Source: Burkholderiaceae bacterium
GTDB lineage: Bacteria; Pseudomonadota; Gammaproteobacteria; Burkholderiales; Burkholderiaceae_C
Direction: 5' to 3'
Length of the DNA: 64,000 nucleotides
Assembly (NCBI GenBank): GCA_019234815.1
Contig: JAFALA010000039.1
Coordinates: 1-64,000, forward strand
The first letter of the stretch is position 1; each line of letters begins with the position of its first letter. The translations under genes and the position numbers were made by a program. Below, piece after piece: positions 30,247 through 39,391 of this stretch. The notes under the pieces were generated by a model, which made no database searches, was not told where the DNA came from, and worked only from the letters and a program-made list of their open reading frames with translations.

Positions 30247-30335
30247 GGAATGCCGGACTGCGGGCGGGAGGACGGATTCAAATAACGCGCGAGCCGGGAA
30301 TCTATCATGAGCGAATTGCGCGTCGCTTGCGCAGC

Positions 30336-31940
30336 ATGAAATCGCGTCCGCCCATGCCCCAGTCTCATCCTTCGCCACGCGCTGATGATCGCGCCCCATG
30401 GAATCTGAAGTCGCTGCGCGTCCAGCTCTCGGCCGTGTTCGTGTTCTGCCTGCTGCTGCTGGGCGCGGTGGGACTGTCCAGCATGACCACGCTGTACGAC
30501 GTCAATTCGGACTCGCGCGCCATCCGCGAGCATTGGATGCAGGGCATTCGCATCCTGGGCGACCTGAACAATTTCACCTCGGACTATCGCGCAGCCGAAG
30601 CCAGCCACCTGCTGGCCGCCGACGCCGGCATGCCGAGGCCGACCCATGACGAGATCCAGACCCTGGACGCCTCGATCAAGCTGGCGATGCGCAATTACGA
30701 GGGCCTGCACAAGGACCATTTCGAAGTCCTGATGTACGCACGATTCAAGACGCAATGGCAGCTGTACCTGGACTCGGTCAGGCGCGTCTTCCAGGAATCC
30801 GGCGCACGCCGCTCGGTACAGGCGCAGAAGCTGTTTCTGCTCGAATCGCGCGACGCATACGAGGCCGCCAGCGACACCCTGGGCAAGCTGACCTCATTGA
30901 CCGTGGCCGCGGCCGGCGAAGCCAACGACCATGCCAACCGCACCTACCGGCAGGCCCGCCTGGTGGTGGCGGGCGCCATCGTGCTGGCCGTGCTGTGCGT
31001 CGTCGCAATGGTGCTCTACATCAACCATTCGGTCACGGGGCCCTTGAGCGATCTGGCGCAGAACATGCGCGAGCTATCGGCCCATCACACCGACATCGTC
31101 ATCAGCGGCAAGAGCCGCAGCGACGAAATCGGCGAGATGGCGCGCGCGGTGGCGGTGTTCCGCAACAACGCCATCGAGCTGGCGCAAAGCCAGCTGGGCC
31201 TGATCCAGCAAGCCACCATGCTGGAGGAAAAGCTCGAGCAAGAGCAGCGCCTGAGCACCTTGCAGCGCAATTTCGTGTCGATGGTGTCGCACGAATTCAG
31301 AACGCCTCTGACCATCATCGACGGCCACGCCCAGCGCCTGATCAAGCTCAAGGACGCCCTGCAACCCGGCGGCATCGAGGAACGAGCCCTCAAGATGCGC
31401 AGCGCCGTGCTGCGCATGACGCGCGTGATGGAAACCCTGCTGACCTCGTCCCGGCTATTCGAAGGCAACCCCAGCCTGCATTTCCATCCGCGCGACATCG
31501 ATCCGGCCAAGCTGCTCCACGATGTCTGCCACCTGCACCGCGAAATCGCGCCAGGCGCCAACATCTACGAAGACTTCCGTCACATCACGGCCACCCTGCA
31601 CGGCGACCTGCACCTGCTGTTCCAGGCGCTCAGCAACCTGCTGTCGAATGCCTTGAAGTATTCGCCGCAAGGCAGCGAGGTCCGCGTCAGCGCGCGCGTG
31701 GTCGATCATGCGCTGCACATTCACGTCGAGGACCATGGCCTGGGCATCCCCGCGGAAGACCTGCCCGGCTTGTTCGAACGCTACCACCGCGGCCGCAATG
31801 TCAGCGACATTCCCGGCACCGGCATCGGCCTATACCTGGTCAAGATGGTGGTGCAGCTGCATCAAGGGCGTATCGATGTCGAATCCAGGCTGGGCCGGGG
31901 CTCGGAATTCGTGATGCGCTTGCCGTTGGTGGCGGGGTGA
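30336..31940 (+). CDS. Membrane sensor histidine kinase
   Basis: 534 residues from ATG 30336 (TTG three codons earlier possible). TM1 spans about residues 29-52 and TM2 about 208-230, framing a periplasmic helical sensor domain. Then come a HAMP domain (GPLSDLAQNMRELS), the H-box MVSHEFRTPL with phospho-acceptor H319, N-box SNLLSNALKYSPQG, and G-boxes VEDHGLGIP and PGTGIGLYLVKM. It is a class I orthodox kinase with no receiver. It is divergent from a LuxR-type response regulator, its probable partner. The signal is not predictable; the neighbouring efflux genes suggest envelope or toxicant stress. Confidence 0.92.
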   Translation: MKSRPPMPQSHPSPRADDRAPWNLKSLRVQLSAVFVFCLLLLGAVGLSSMTTLYDVNSDSRAIREHWMQGIRILGDLNNFTSDYRAAEASHLLAADAGMPRPTHDEIQTLDASIKLAMRNYEGLHKDHFEVLMYARFKTQWQLYLDSVRRVFQESGARRSVQAQKLFLLESRDAYEAASDTLGKLTSLTVAAAGEANDHANRTYRQARLVVAGAIVLAVLCVVAMVLYINHSVTGPLSDLAQNMRELSAHHTDIVISGKSRSDEIGEMARAVAVFRNNAIELAQSQLGLIQQATMLEEKLEQEQRLSTLQRNFVSMVSHEFRTPLTIIDGHAQRLIKLKDALQPGGIEERALKMRSAVLRMTRVMETLLTSSRLFEGNPSLHFHPRDIDPAKLLHDVCHLHREIAPGANIYEDFRHITATLHGDLHLLFQALSNLLSNALKYSPQGSEVRVSARVVDHALHIHVEDHGLGIPAEDLPGLFERYHRGRNVSDIPGTGIGLYLVKMVVQLHQGRIDVESRLGRGSEFVMRLPLVAG

Positions 31941-32326
31941 GGGGTAGCCAGGTGCGGGGTCAAAGCAACGGCGCCTGCGCTTGACGGGGGCGACACCTTG
32001 GGTGTCCTGGCCCTTGTCGTGCTTCTCGAGGAATTTCTTCCGCAAGCAGCCTGATGCAACGAGGCCTTGAGCAACGCGCTTGCAAGGTGTCGCACGGCGT
32101 GAGAGTGAGATATAGGCGCCGCTGCGCCCCTTACTCGGCGCAGGATTGGGTCTAAATCTGGCGTTGACCGTGAACTCCCCAAGATTGCCCGCTTGCAGGG
32201 CTTCCGTCTTGACGATACTCCATAGCTTGCTGGCCAAGCGCTGGCCTTGAAACGCCTTGGCGACGAACAAGTGAAACAGATGCGACTGATCTCGAAGCGC
32301 GACAACAGATCGGCAAATGCCCCCTC
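31941..32326. other. Region between kinase gene and groES promoter
   Basis: No intact gene. The right half holds an antisense relic of an acetyltransferase (32150-32310). The left half (31941-32149) shows nothing recognisable. Confidence 0.5.
32150..32310 (-). pseudogene. Relic of a GNAT acetyltransferase gene
   Basis: Reading the minus strand gives a short stretch typical of GNAT acetyltransferases: VVALRDQSHLFHLFVAKAF, then QGQRLASKLW and GEFTVNA, which correspond to the acetyl-CoA-binding strand and loop (QGxG; here QGQR) and the conserved TVNAS strand. The homology stops abruptly: at the 3' side it turns into unrelated sequence where the Y-x-x-x-GF end should be, and at the 5' side it runs into the groES promoter. 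It is therefore a truncated remnant, not a working enzyme. Confidence 0.6.
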
Positions 32327-32354
32327 TTGAAAGCCCATCCGTCGCCCCTATAAT
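32327..32354 (+). promoter_or_regulatory. groES promoter, sigma-32/sigma-70-like
   Basis: TTGAAA (32327-32332), 16-base spacer and a perfect TATAAT (32349-32354). The wider sequence CCTCTTGAAA and CCCCTATAAT also fits the heat-shock sigma factor consensus (CTTGAA and CCCCAT), so both holoenzymes could use it. Confidence 0.8.
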
Positions 32355-32360
32355 CATCTG

Positions 32361-32387
32361 CTAGCACTCGAAGCCTTTGAGTGCTAA
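32361..32387 (+). promoter_or_regulatory. CIRCE operator (HrcA binding site)
   Basis: CTAGCACTC, nine bases, GAGTGCTAA: the canonical CIRCE inverted repeat with one change at the first position. It sits just after the -10 box, so HrcA bound here would block groESL transcription. Confidence 0.95.
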
Positions 32388-32468
32388 CAATGAGATTCGG
32401 AACGCCAGCCCCCTGAAGATGGATCTGGCGTTTCGCAAACCTAGACCTGAGTTACTCAAGGAGTTGTG

Positions 32469-32759
32469 ATGAAACTGCGTCCTCTGCACGATCGCGTGAT
32501 CGTTAAGCGCCTGGAACAAGAAACCAAGACGGCCTCGGGCATCGTCATCCCCGACAACGCCGCCGAGAAGCCCGACCAGGGCGAAGTGCTGGCCGTGGGC
32601 CCGGGCAAGCGCAACGACAAGGGTGAATTCATCGCCCTGAACGTCGCCGTGGGCGACCGCGTGCTGTTCGGCAAGTACAGCGGCCAGTCGGTCAAGGTCG
32701 ACGGCGAAGAGCTGCTCGTCATGCGCGAAGAAGACCTCTTCGCCGTCGTCGCGAAGTAA
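32469..32759 (+). CDS. groES: Co-chaperonin GroES
   Basis: 96 residues from ATG 32469 with AAGGAG at five-base spacing. Full-length GroES: opening [18 protein letters not shown], the mobile loop [20 protein letters not shown] that docks on GroEL, and the ending [15 protein letters not shown]. Heptameric lid of the GroEL folding chamber in the cytoplasm. Preceded by a dual heat-shock promoter and CIRCE, and followed by groEL after a 179-base gap that is longer than usual. Confidence 0.98.
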   Translation: MKLRPLHDRVIVKRLEQETKTASGIVIPDNAAEKPDQGEVLAVGPGKRNDKGEFIALNVAVGDRVLFGKYSGQSVKVDGEELLVMREEDLFAVVAK

Positions 32760-32797
32760 AGCTACTGCGCGGCGAGATGGCGTCGTTGGGCGGTGCT

Positions 32798-32828
32798 CGG
32801 AATCCTCACGTACACGAAGTACGTTCCG
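32798..32828. repeat. Inverted-repeat element between groES and groEL
   Basis: ACGTAC (32808-32813), loop ACGAA, GTACGT (32819-32824), extended by CGGAA / TTCCG on the outside. It lies in a 179-base spacer whose sequence looks like a dispersed betaproteobacterial intergenic element rather than a leader. No T tract, so not a plain terminator. It may tune the groES:groEL ratio. Confidence 0.5.
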
Positions 32829-32851
32829 GTTCCTGCGCTCCGTCCGCCTAG

Positions 32852-34588
<1,737 letters not shown>

Positions 34589-34640
34589 TGTGCGACTGAC
34601 GGTCCAGCGGCGACAACGGACCGTCCCAGACACCTTATTC

Positions 34641-34673
34641 AAGGGGGCCACGTCATGTGGCCCCCTTGTTTTT
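34641..34673 (+). terminator. Intrinsic terminator of groESL
   Basis: AAGGGGGCCAC (34641-34651), loop GTCAT, GTGGCCCCCTT, then GTTTTT. Confidence 0.92.
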
Positions 34674-34730
34674 GCCCAAGGCAATCCGAAATGAAACATT
34701 CATAATGTGATATCCAATTGCCGCCCAGCC

Positions 34731-36815
34731 ATGTCATACCCATCCAACCAGGCACCCAAGCTGCAGTCGCTGGTCGACGAGGTGATTGCGCGCGTTCCGA
34801 CCCTGTGCCTGACGGTCTCCAACCGGACTCTCGACGAGCTCAAGGAGCAGCCGCAATATGCTGGGCTGCTGGTGGCATGGCAGCGCGTCCGGGGCCGCTT
34901 CGCCAAGGATTTTCAAAACGCGCTGGAGCCGATGCTGCAAGCCGCGCACCAAGGCCTGGATCCCTTGCAGCGCCAAGGCAAGCTCACGCTCAACTCCCTC
35001 AGCCTCGTGGACGAAAACCAGGCCTTGCAAGACGTGGCCATCGCGCACGTCGTCACGGCGATCGAGGATCAAAGCAAGGCCGAGCTGTACCAGCTGGGCA
35101 ACTTTTTCGCGGCCTTGCGCGGCATTGCGCGCCCGATGAAAAACGACAACCCGCTGCGCCCAGCCATCTTCGCGCAGGCCATGCTGATCGCCATGAAGGA
35201 TGTCGAATCCAATGCCGAAGGCCGTTACGCGCTGACCAAGGTGGCGACGCCGATCCTGGGTGCATGCCTGCACGAAGTCTACGAGGCCCTGTGCCAGCAC
35301 CTGCGCGAGGCGGACCTGACGCCGCTGGTCACCACCTTCGGCAACACCATACGGGCATCTGACCCTCGAGGCCGCGCAGGCGGCGGCGCCAGCACCTTTG
35401 GCGTCTTGCCTCCCCACGCCATGGATGTGCTCGATGAAATGAATCGCAAGGTCGAGACGGTCGATTCGAGCTACCGCTCATCCTCCTACCAGGAGGATGC
35501 CGACGACGAGCACTTCGGCCCCAGCGTCATGTCGCGCCTGGCCGACGTGCCCATGCCGAATTCAGGCATGCAACTGTTCAGCAGCACCAGCGGACGCGAA
35601 TTGCTTGCGCGGCTGTACGACCAGATCCTGCAAGACGAGCGCCTGCCTGCTTCGGTGAAGCCCATGTTGTCGCGCCTGCAGGTCGCCATCGTTCGGCTGT
35701 CCAAGACCGACAGCAGCCTGTTGAAGCGACAAGACCACCCGGTCTGGCGCCTGCTGAACCGGATCTCCGCATACAGCCGGGGCTTCGAGAGCGAGCAGAA
35801 CGAACAGCTGCAGCAGTTCATCGCCTTCATGGATGAGCCTGTCCGCCGCCTGACGGATGCCCCCGTGCTGGGCAGCCTGCAATTCCAGCAGGTGCTGGCC
35901 GAGGTGGAAGCCTTCATCAAGCAGCATGCGATCCAGCGCAGCGAGCGCAGCGCGATTGCCCTGGCTGCGCTTGAGCGCGAGCAGCAACGCAACAGCTGGC
36001 GCAAGCTCCTGCAAGACCAGTTGAGTGCACAGCTGGCCGAGACGTCCATGAGTCCGATCCTGCGCAAATTCCTGCTCAGCGCCTGGGCCGACGTGATCGT
36101 GCAGGCCATGGTGCTGAAGGGCCGTGACTCGGCCGAAGCCGAAGGCGCCATCAACCTGGTCGACGAGCTGCTTGAAAGCCTGCTGCCCCGCGAGAGCGAT
36201 CGTTCGCGGCAGGACTTGCGCAGCACCTTGCCCGGCTTGATCCAGCGCATAGAGCAGGGCATGGATTCGATTGCCATGCCGGCGGCTGATCGTCAGCCGG
36301 TGCTGAATGACCTGATGCACCAGCATGGCCGGATCCTGCGTGGCCAGCCCGCGCCCGCCTACCCGCAGCCCAGCCCGCGCGCCAAGGACGAAGACCTCAC
36401 GCCCGAAGAGCTGCTGCAACGCCTGCTCAGCGAGCGCGAATCGCAATTGCAGTCATCGCGCTGGGCCCACAGCCAGGTGGACCGTGGCGTCCTGCGCACC
36501 GTGCCGGCACGGCTCTACTCGGAAACCAAGTCGCCCGATGCGCAGATTGCCATCGACAACTGGATGGACCGCCTGCAGATCGGCACCTGGTATCACCTGT
36601 TCGTGCAGAGCCAGTGGCTGACGGCCCAGGTCGCCTGGATCAGCGAGAGCCGCCAATTCTTCCTGTTCGTGGGACAGGACGCCGACGAGCGTCATTCGCT
36701 CACCCGCGGCGCATTGGAGCAGCTGCTGGCCAATGGCCTGATCACCGAACTCGAAGAGGAAACGCTGGTGCAGCGCGCCGTCAGCACCCTGATGCAGAAT
36801 CTGGGCAGCAGCTGA
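34731..36815 (+). CDS. DUF1631 family protein
   Basis: 694 residues from ATG 34731; a GTG eight codons upstream is possible. Recognised as the DUF1631 family from its N-terminal half (VRGRFAKDFQNALEPMLQAA, LSLVDENQALQDVAIAHVV) and C-terminal block (GTWYHLFVQSQWLTAQVAWI). Predicted largely alpha-helical and cytoplasmic, with a low-complexity linker around residues 215-260. The last 130 residues resemble PilZ-like or tail regions seen in related Burkholderiales proteins, but I see no clear PilZ motif. Function unproven. It stands alone after groEL and converges with the hydrolase gene one base away. Confidence 0.85.
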   Translation: MSYPSNQAPKLQSLVDEVIARVPTLCLTVSNRTLDELKEQPQYAGLLVAWQRVRGRFAKDFQNALEPMLQAAHQGLDPLQRQGKLTLNSLSLVDENQALQDVAIAHVVTAIEDQSKAELYQLGNFFAALRGIARPMKNDNPLRPAIFAQAMLIAMKDVESNAEGRYALTKVATPILGACLHEVYEALCQHLREADLTPLVTTFGNTIRASDPRGRAGGGASTFGVLPPHAMDVLDEMNRKVETVDSSYRSSSYQEDADDEHFGPSVMSRLADVPMPNSGMQLFSSTSGRELLARLYDQILQDERLPASVKPMLSRLQVAIVRLSKTDSSLLKRQDHPVWRLLNRISAYSRGFESEQNEQLQQFIAFMDEPVRRLTDAPVLGSLQFQQVLAEVEAFIKQHAIQRSERSAIALAALEREQQRNSWRKLLQDQLSAQLAETSMSPILRKFLLSAWADVIVQAMVLKGRDSAEAEGAINLVDELLESLLPRESDRSRQDLRSTLPGLIQRIEQGMDSIAMPAADRQPVLNDLMHQHGRILRGQPAPAYPQPSPRAKDEDLTPEELLQRLLSERESQLQSSRWAHSQVDRGVLRTVPARLYSETKSPDAQIAIDNWMDRLQIGTWYHLFVQSQWLTAQVAWISESRQFFLFVGQDADERHSLTRGALEQLLANGLITELEEETLVQRAVSTLMQNLGSS

Positions 36816-36816
36816 A

Positions 36817-37701
36817 TCAGCGCAGCACCTCGCCGAGGTACTGCAGCACCAGGTCCGGCCGCTCATGGACGATCCAGTGCGAAGCGCCGGGCACGCGCCG
36901 CACGTCCAGCAACGGCACGAATTGCCCCAGCCCGTTCAGAAGGCTGGGCAGCAAGGCCCGGTCCTCCTCGCCCCAGATCACCAGGGTCGGCAGCTTCACC
37001 GTCACAAGTTCCGGCGCAAAGCTCAGGCCCAGCACGGCGGCGTCGCTGGAGGTCGGCGGACGCATCGGCGAGGCGCGGTAGTAATTCAGGAGGCCGGTCA
37101 AGCCGTGCTGCCACAGCGCCAGGTAGCGCTGCTGCAAGCCTTCATCGAGCCAGTCCGGCATCTGCCCCTGCGCATTCCTGAAGAGCGCGAGCAGCCGGGC
37201 GTGCTCCTGGGCAGCCAGCTGCGCCTCGGCATCGGGCCGGCAAAAATAGTTCATGTAGGCGCTGGCTTGCTGCTGTGCGGGATTGAGCTGCAACTCCCGC
37301 AGAAAGGTGCCTGGATGCGGCGAATTGATCACCACCAGTTGGCGCATCAGCTCGGGTCGCTGCACGGCCAGGTTCCAGCTGACGGCGCCACCCCAATCGT
37401 GCCCCACCAGCGCGGCCACAGGTCCTGGGCCGGTCTGCACAATCATGACCGCGATATCGGCCGTCAGTTGCCTGGCGCGGTAGGCATCGACCGCCTGAGG
37501 CGCGCTCGACGGCGCATAGCCGCGCAGATTCGGCGCCAAGCACCGGAACCGCCCCGACAAGGCCAGCATCGTCTCGTCCCAGATGAAGGCACCTTCAGGA
37601 AAACCGTGCAGGAACACCACGCGCGGCGCCTGGGCCGGTCCGCACGCGCGCACTGACAAGCGAATGCCATCGGGCAATGCCAACTCAAAGCACTCGATCA
37701 T
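36817..37701 (-). CDS. Alpha/beta hydrolase, epoxide hydrolase-like
   Basis: 294 residues from ATG 37701. Alpha/beta-hydrolase fold with oxyanion motif HGFPE (residues 32-36) and nucleophile elbow GHDWGGA, where D102 replaces the usual Ser. Asp plus the neighbouring Trp is the hallmark of epoxide hydrolases and haloalkane dehalogenases. Lid-domain Tyr residues (YMNYF, LNYYRAS) fit the epoxide-activating tyrosines, and the base is His in GASHWIVHE. Probable epoxide hydrolase of unknown substrate. It lies 67 bases downstream of engB on the same strand. Confidence 0.85.
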   Translation of the reverse strand: MIECFELALPDGIRLSVRACGPAQAPRVVFLHGFPEGAFIWDETMLALSGRFRCLAPNLRGYAPSSAPQAVDAYRARQLTADIAVMIVQTGPGPVAALVGHDWGGAVSWNLAVQRPELMRQLVVINSPHPGTFLRELQLNPAQQQASAYMNYFCRPDAEAQLAAQEHARLLALFRNAQGQMPDWLDEGLQQRYLALWQHGLTGLLNYYRASPMRPPTSSDAAVLGLSFAPELVTVKLPTLVIWGEEDRALLPSLLNGLGQFVPLLDVRRVPGASHWIVHERPDLVLQYLGEVLR

Positions 37702-37768
37702 GCCGGTCTCCACCTCGCCAAACGCGGGCAAAACCTTGAGTATGGCGTCCGGCTTCGGCGCCAACCTG

Positions 37769-38542
37769 TCACGTAGGCGACTCGGGCGGGGGCGGATTTT
37801 CCCCCATGACCGGAACAGGTCCGGCGCCGTGAGCCCAGGCGTGCAGGATCTGCGCCACGTCGGCCACACCCTGCTTCTTGAGCGCCGAGAACAGCGTCAC
37901 CGAGACATCCGAGTCGTCGGTGGCCAGATCGGACAACACCTCCTGGCAGGCCTGCAACGCAGCCTGCGCCTCCTTGCGGTTGAGCTTGTCGGCCTTGGTC
38001 AGCAGCACCAGCAGCTTGATCTCGCCCGTGCCCACGCGCGCGGCCACGAATTCGAGCAGTTGCTTGTCCAGGTCGGTCAGGCCCAGGCGCGAATCGACCA
38101 TCAGCACCACGCCCGAGAGGCTGCGGCGCACTTCCAGGTAGTCGGCCATCACCTTCTGCCAGCGTAGCTTGGCCGAACGGGCCACGGCGGCATAGCCATA
38201 CCCGGGCAGGTCGGCAAACAGCGCGTCGGCGGCATCCTTGGGGCCCAGCTCGAACAGGTTGATGTGCTGCGTGCGCCCAGGCGTCTTGGAAGCAAAGGCC
38301 AGGCGCTTCTGCTGCGCCAGGGTGTTGATGGCGGTCGACTTGCCGGCATTGGAGCGCCCGACAAAGGCGATTTCGGGCAGCTCGGTGGCCGGCAGATGCT
38401 GCAACTGGCTGGCCGTGGTCAGGAACCGGGCCGTGTGCGTCCATGCCAACACGGTCTTGTCCGAGGGTGCTGCAGGCTCGTCCTGATGCGTTTCGGCGCC
38501 CGTTTGATCTAGCGCAGCCTGGCGTTCGGTGTTGATGGTCAT
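37769..38542 (-). CDS. engB: Ribosome-biogenesis GTPase EngB (YihA/YsxC)
   Basis: 257 residues from ATG 38542. EngB-type GTPase: G1 GRSNAGKST, G2 KTPGRTQHINLFEL, G3 DLPGYGYA, G4 LLTKADKL and G5 SALKKQGV. It is needed for large-subunit maturation. N- and C-terminal extensions (about 40 residues at the start, and VMGENPPPPESPT at the end) make it longer than the 200-residue core, as in other betaproteobacteria. Divergent from the cytochrome c4 gene; the promoter region between them contains 16-bp tandem repeats. Confidence 0.95.
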   Translation of the reverse strand: MTINTERQAALDQTGAETHQDEPAAPSDKTVLAWTHTARFLTTASQLQHLPATELPEIAFVGRSNAGKSTAINTLAQQKRLAFASKTPGRTQHINLFELGPKDAADALFADLPGYGYAAVARSAKLRWQKVMADYLEVRRSLSGVVLMVDSRLGLTDLDKQLLEFVAARVGTGEIKLLVLLTKADKLNRKEAQAALQACQEVLSDLATDDSDVSVTLFSALKKQGVADVAQILHAWAHGAGPVPVMGENPPPPESPT

Positions 38543-38610
38543 GAAGTGTCCGGTCTTGGTGAAATGCCATTGTAAAATCTGCGGCTTGCGCTTGTTTCAA
38601 CCTGCGCTTA

Positions 38611-38665
38611 CCCAAACCCGCACTTACCCAAACCCGCACTTGCCCAAACCCGCACTTGCCCAAAC
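38611..38665. repeat. Tandem 16-bp repeats, about 3.5 copies
   Basis: Unit CCCAAACCCGCACTTR at 38611-38626, 38627-38642 and 38643-38658, plus a partial CCCAAAC. A diverged half unit (CCTGCGCTTA) precedes. It occupies the space between divergent engB and cytochrome c4, ten bases before the latter's start codon, so it overlaps the leader. Confidence 0.9.
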
Positions 38666-38674
38666 CTATAGCCC

Positions 38675-39292
38675 ATGAAGAATGTAGCTTTCCTGTTCTC
38701 AGGTCTGATGCTTGCTTCAGCCGCCCTGGCTGCTGAACCTCAGGCACAAGTGAAGCCCGATCTCGCCAAGGGTCAGGCCATCTCGGCCCAGGTCTGCTCG
38801 GCCTGCCACACGGCAGACGGCACACGCGGCAGCCCCACCAACCCGATCCTGCAAGGCCAGCACCCCGACTACCTGGTCAAGCAGTTGACCGAGTTCAAGG
38901 CCGGTAAGCGCTCCAACGCCATCATGAACGGCATGGCCGCCACGCTGTCGGAAGAAGACGCCAAGAACGTCGCCGCCTTCTACGCGTCCAAGAAGCCGGT
39001 CAACGGCTTCTCGAAAGACAAGACCCTGGTGACCCTGGGCGAAAAAATCTACCGCGGCGGTATTGCCGACCGCCAGATCCCGGCCTGCGCCGGCTGCCAC
39101 AGCCCCACGGGCGCCGGCATCCCGGCCCAGTACCCGCGTCTGGGCGGACAGCATGGCGACTACGTCGAGGCCCAGCTGAACAACTTCCGCTCGGGCGCCC
39201 GCAGCAACAGCGCGCAGATGGTGGCCGTCGCCGCGAAGATGAACGACCACGAAATCAAGGCTGTGTCGGACTACATCGCCGGCTTGCGCTGA
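38675..39292 (+). CDS. Dihaem cytochrome c4
   Basis: 205 residues from ATG 38675. A signal peptide ends at about residue 20 (ASAALAAEP). Two class I cytochrome c domains each have one haem site: CSACH (C41, C44, H45) and CAGCH (C138, C141, H142). Two homologous domains in 180 mature residues is the cytochrome c4 pattern; it carries electrons to terminal oxidases in the periplasm. It lies directly upstream of the system II cytochrome assembly genes resB and ccsB, which would mature it. A terminator separates it from them. Confidence 0.93.
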   Translation: MKNVAFLFSGLMLASAALAAEPQAQVKPDLAKGQAISAQVCSACHTADGTRGSPTNPILQGQHPDYLVKQLTEFKAGKRSNAIMNGMAATLSEEDAKNVAAFYASKKPVNGFSKDKTLVTLGEKIYRGGIADRQIPACAGCHSPTGAGIPAQYPRLGGQHGDYVEAQLNNFRSGARSNSAQMVAVAAKMNDHEIKAVSDYIAGLR

Positions 39293-39322
39293 GCCGCGCC
39301 TGACTTCAAATTCGCATGAAAG

Positions 39323-39347
39323 GCCGGTGCTCGTCACCGGCTTTTTT
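39323..39347 (+). terminator. Intrinsic terminator of cytochrome c4 gene
   Basis: GCCGGTG (39323-39329), loop CTCGT, CACCGGC, then TTTTTTC. Confidence 0.9.
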
Positions 39348-39391
39348 CATGTGTGCCAAAGCGCACTGCGCATTCGCCCGACAATTCCACC

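Noticed and set aside
38611..38665. Possible CRISPR array
   Set aside because: Repeats are only 16 bp and directly adjacent with no spacers, and no cas gene is nearby.
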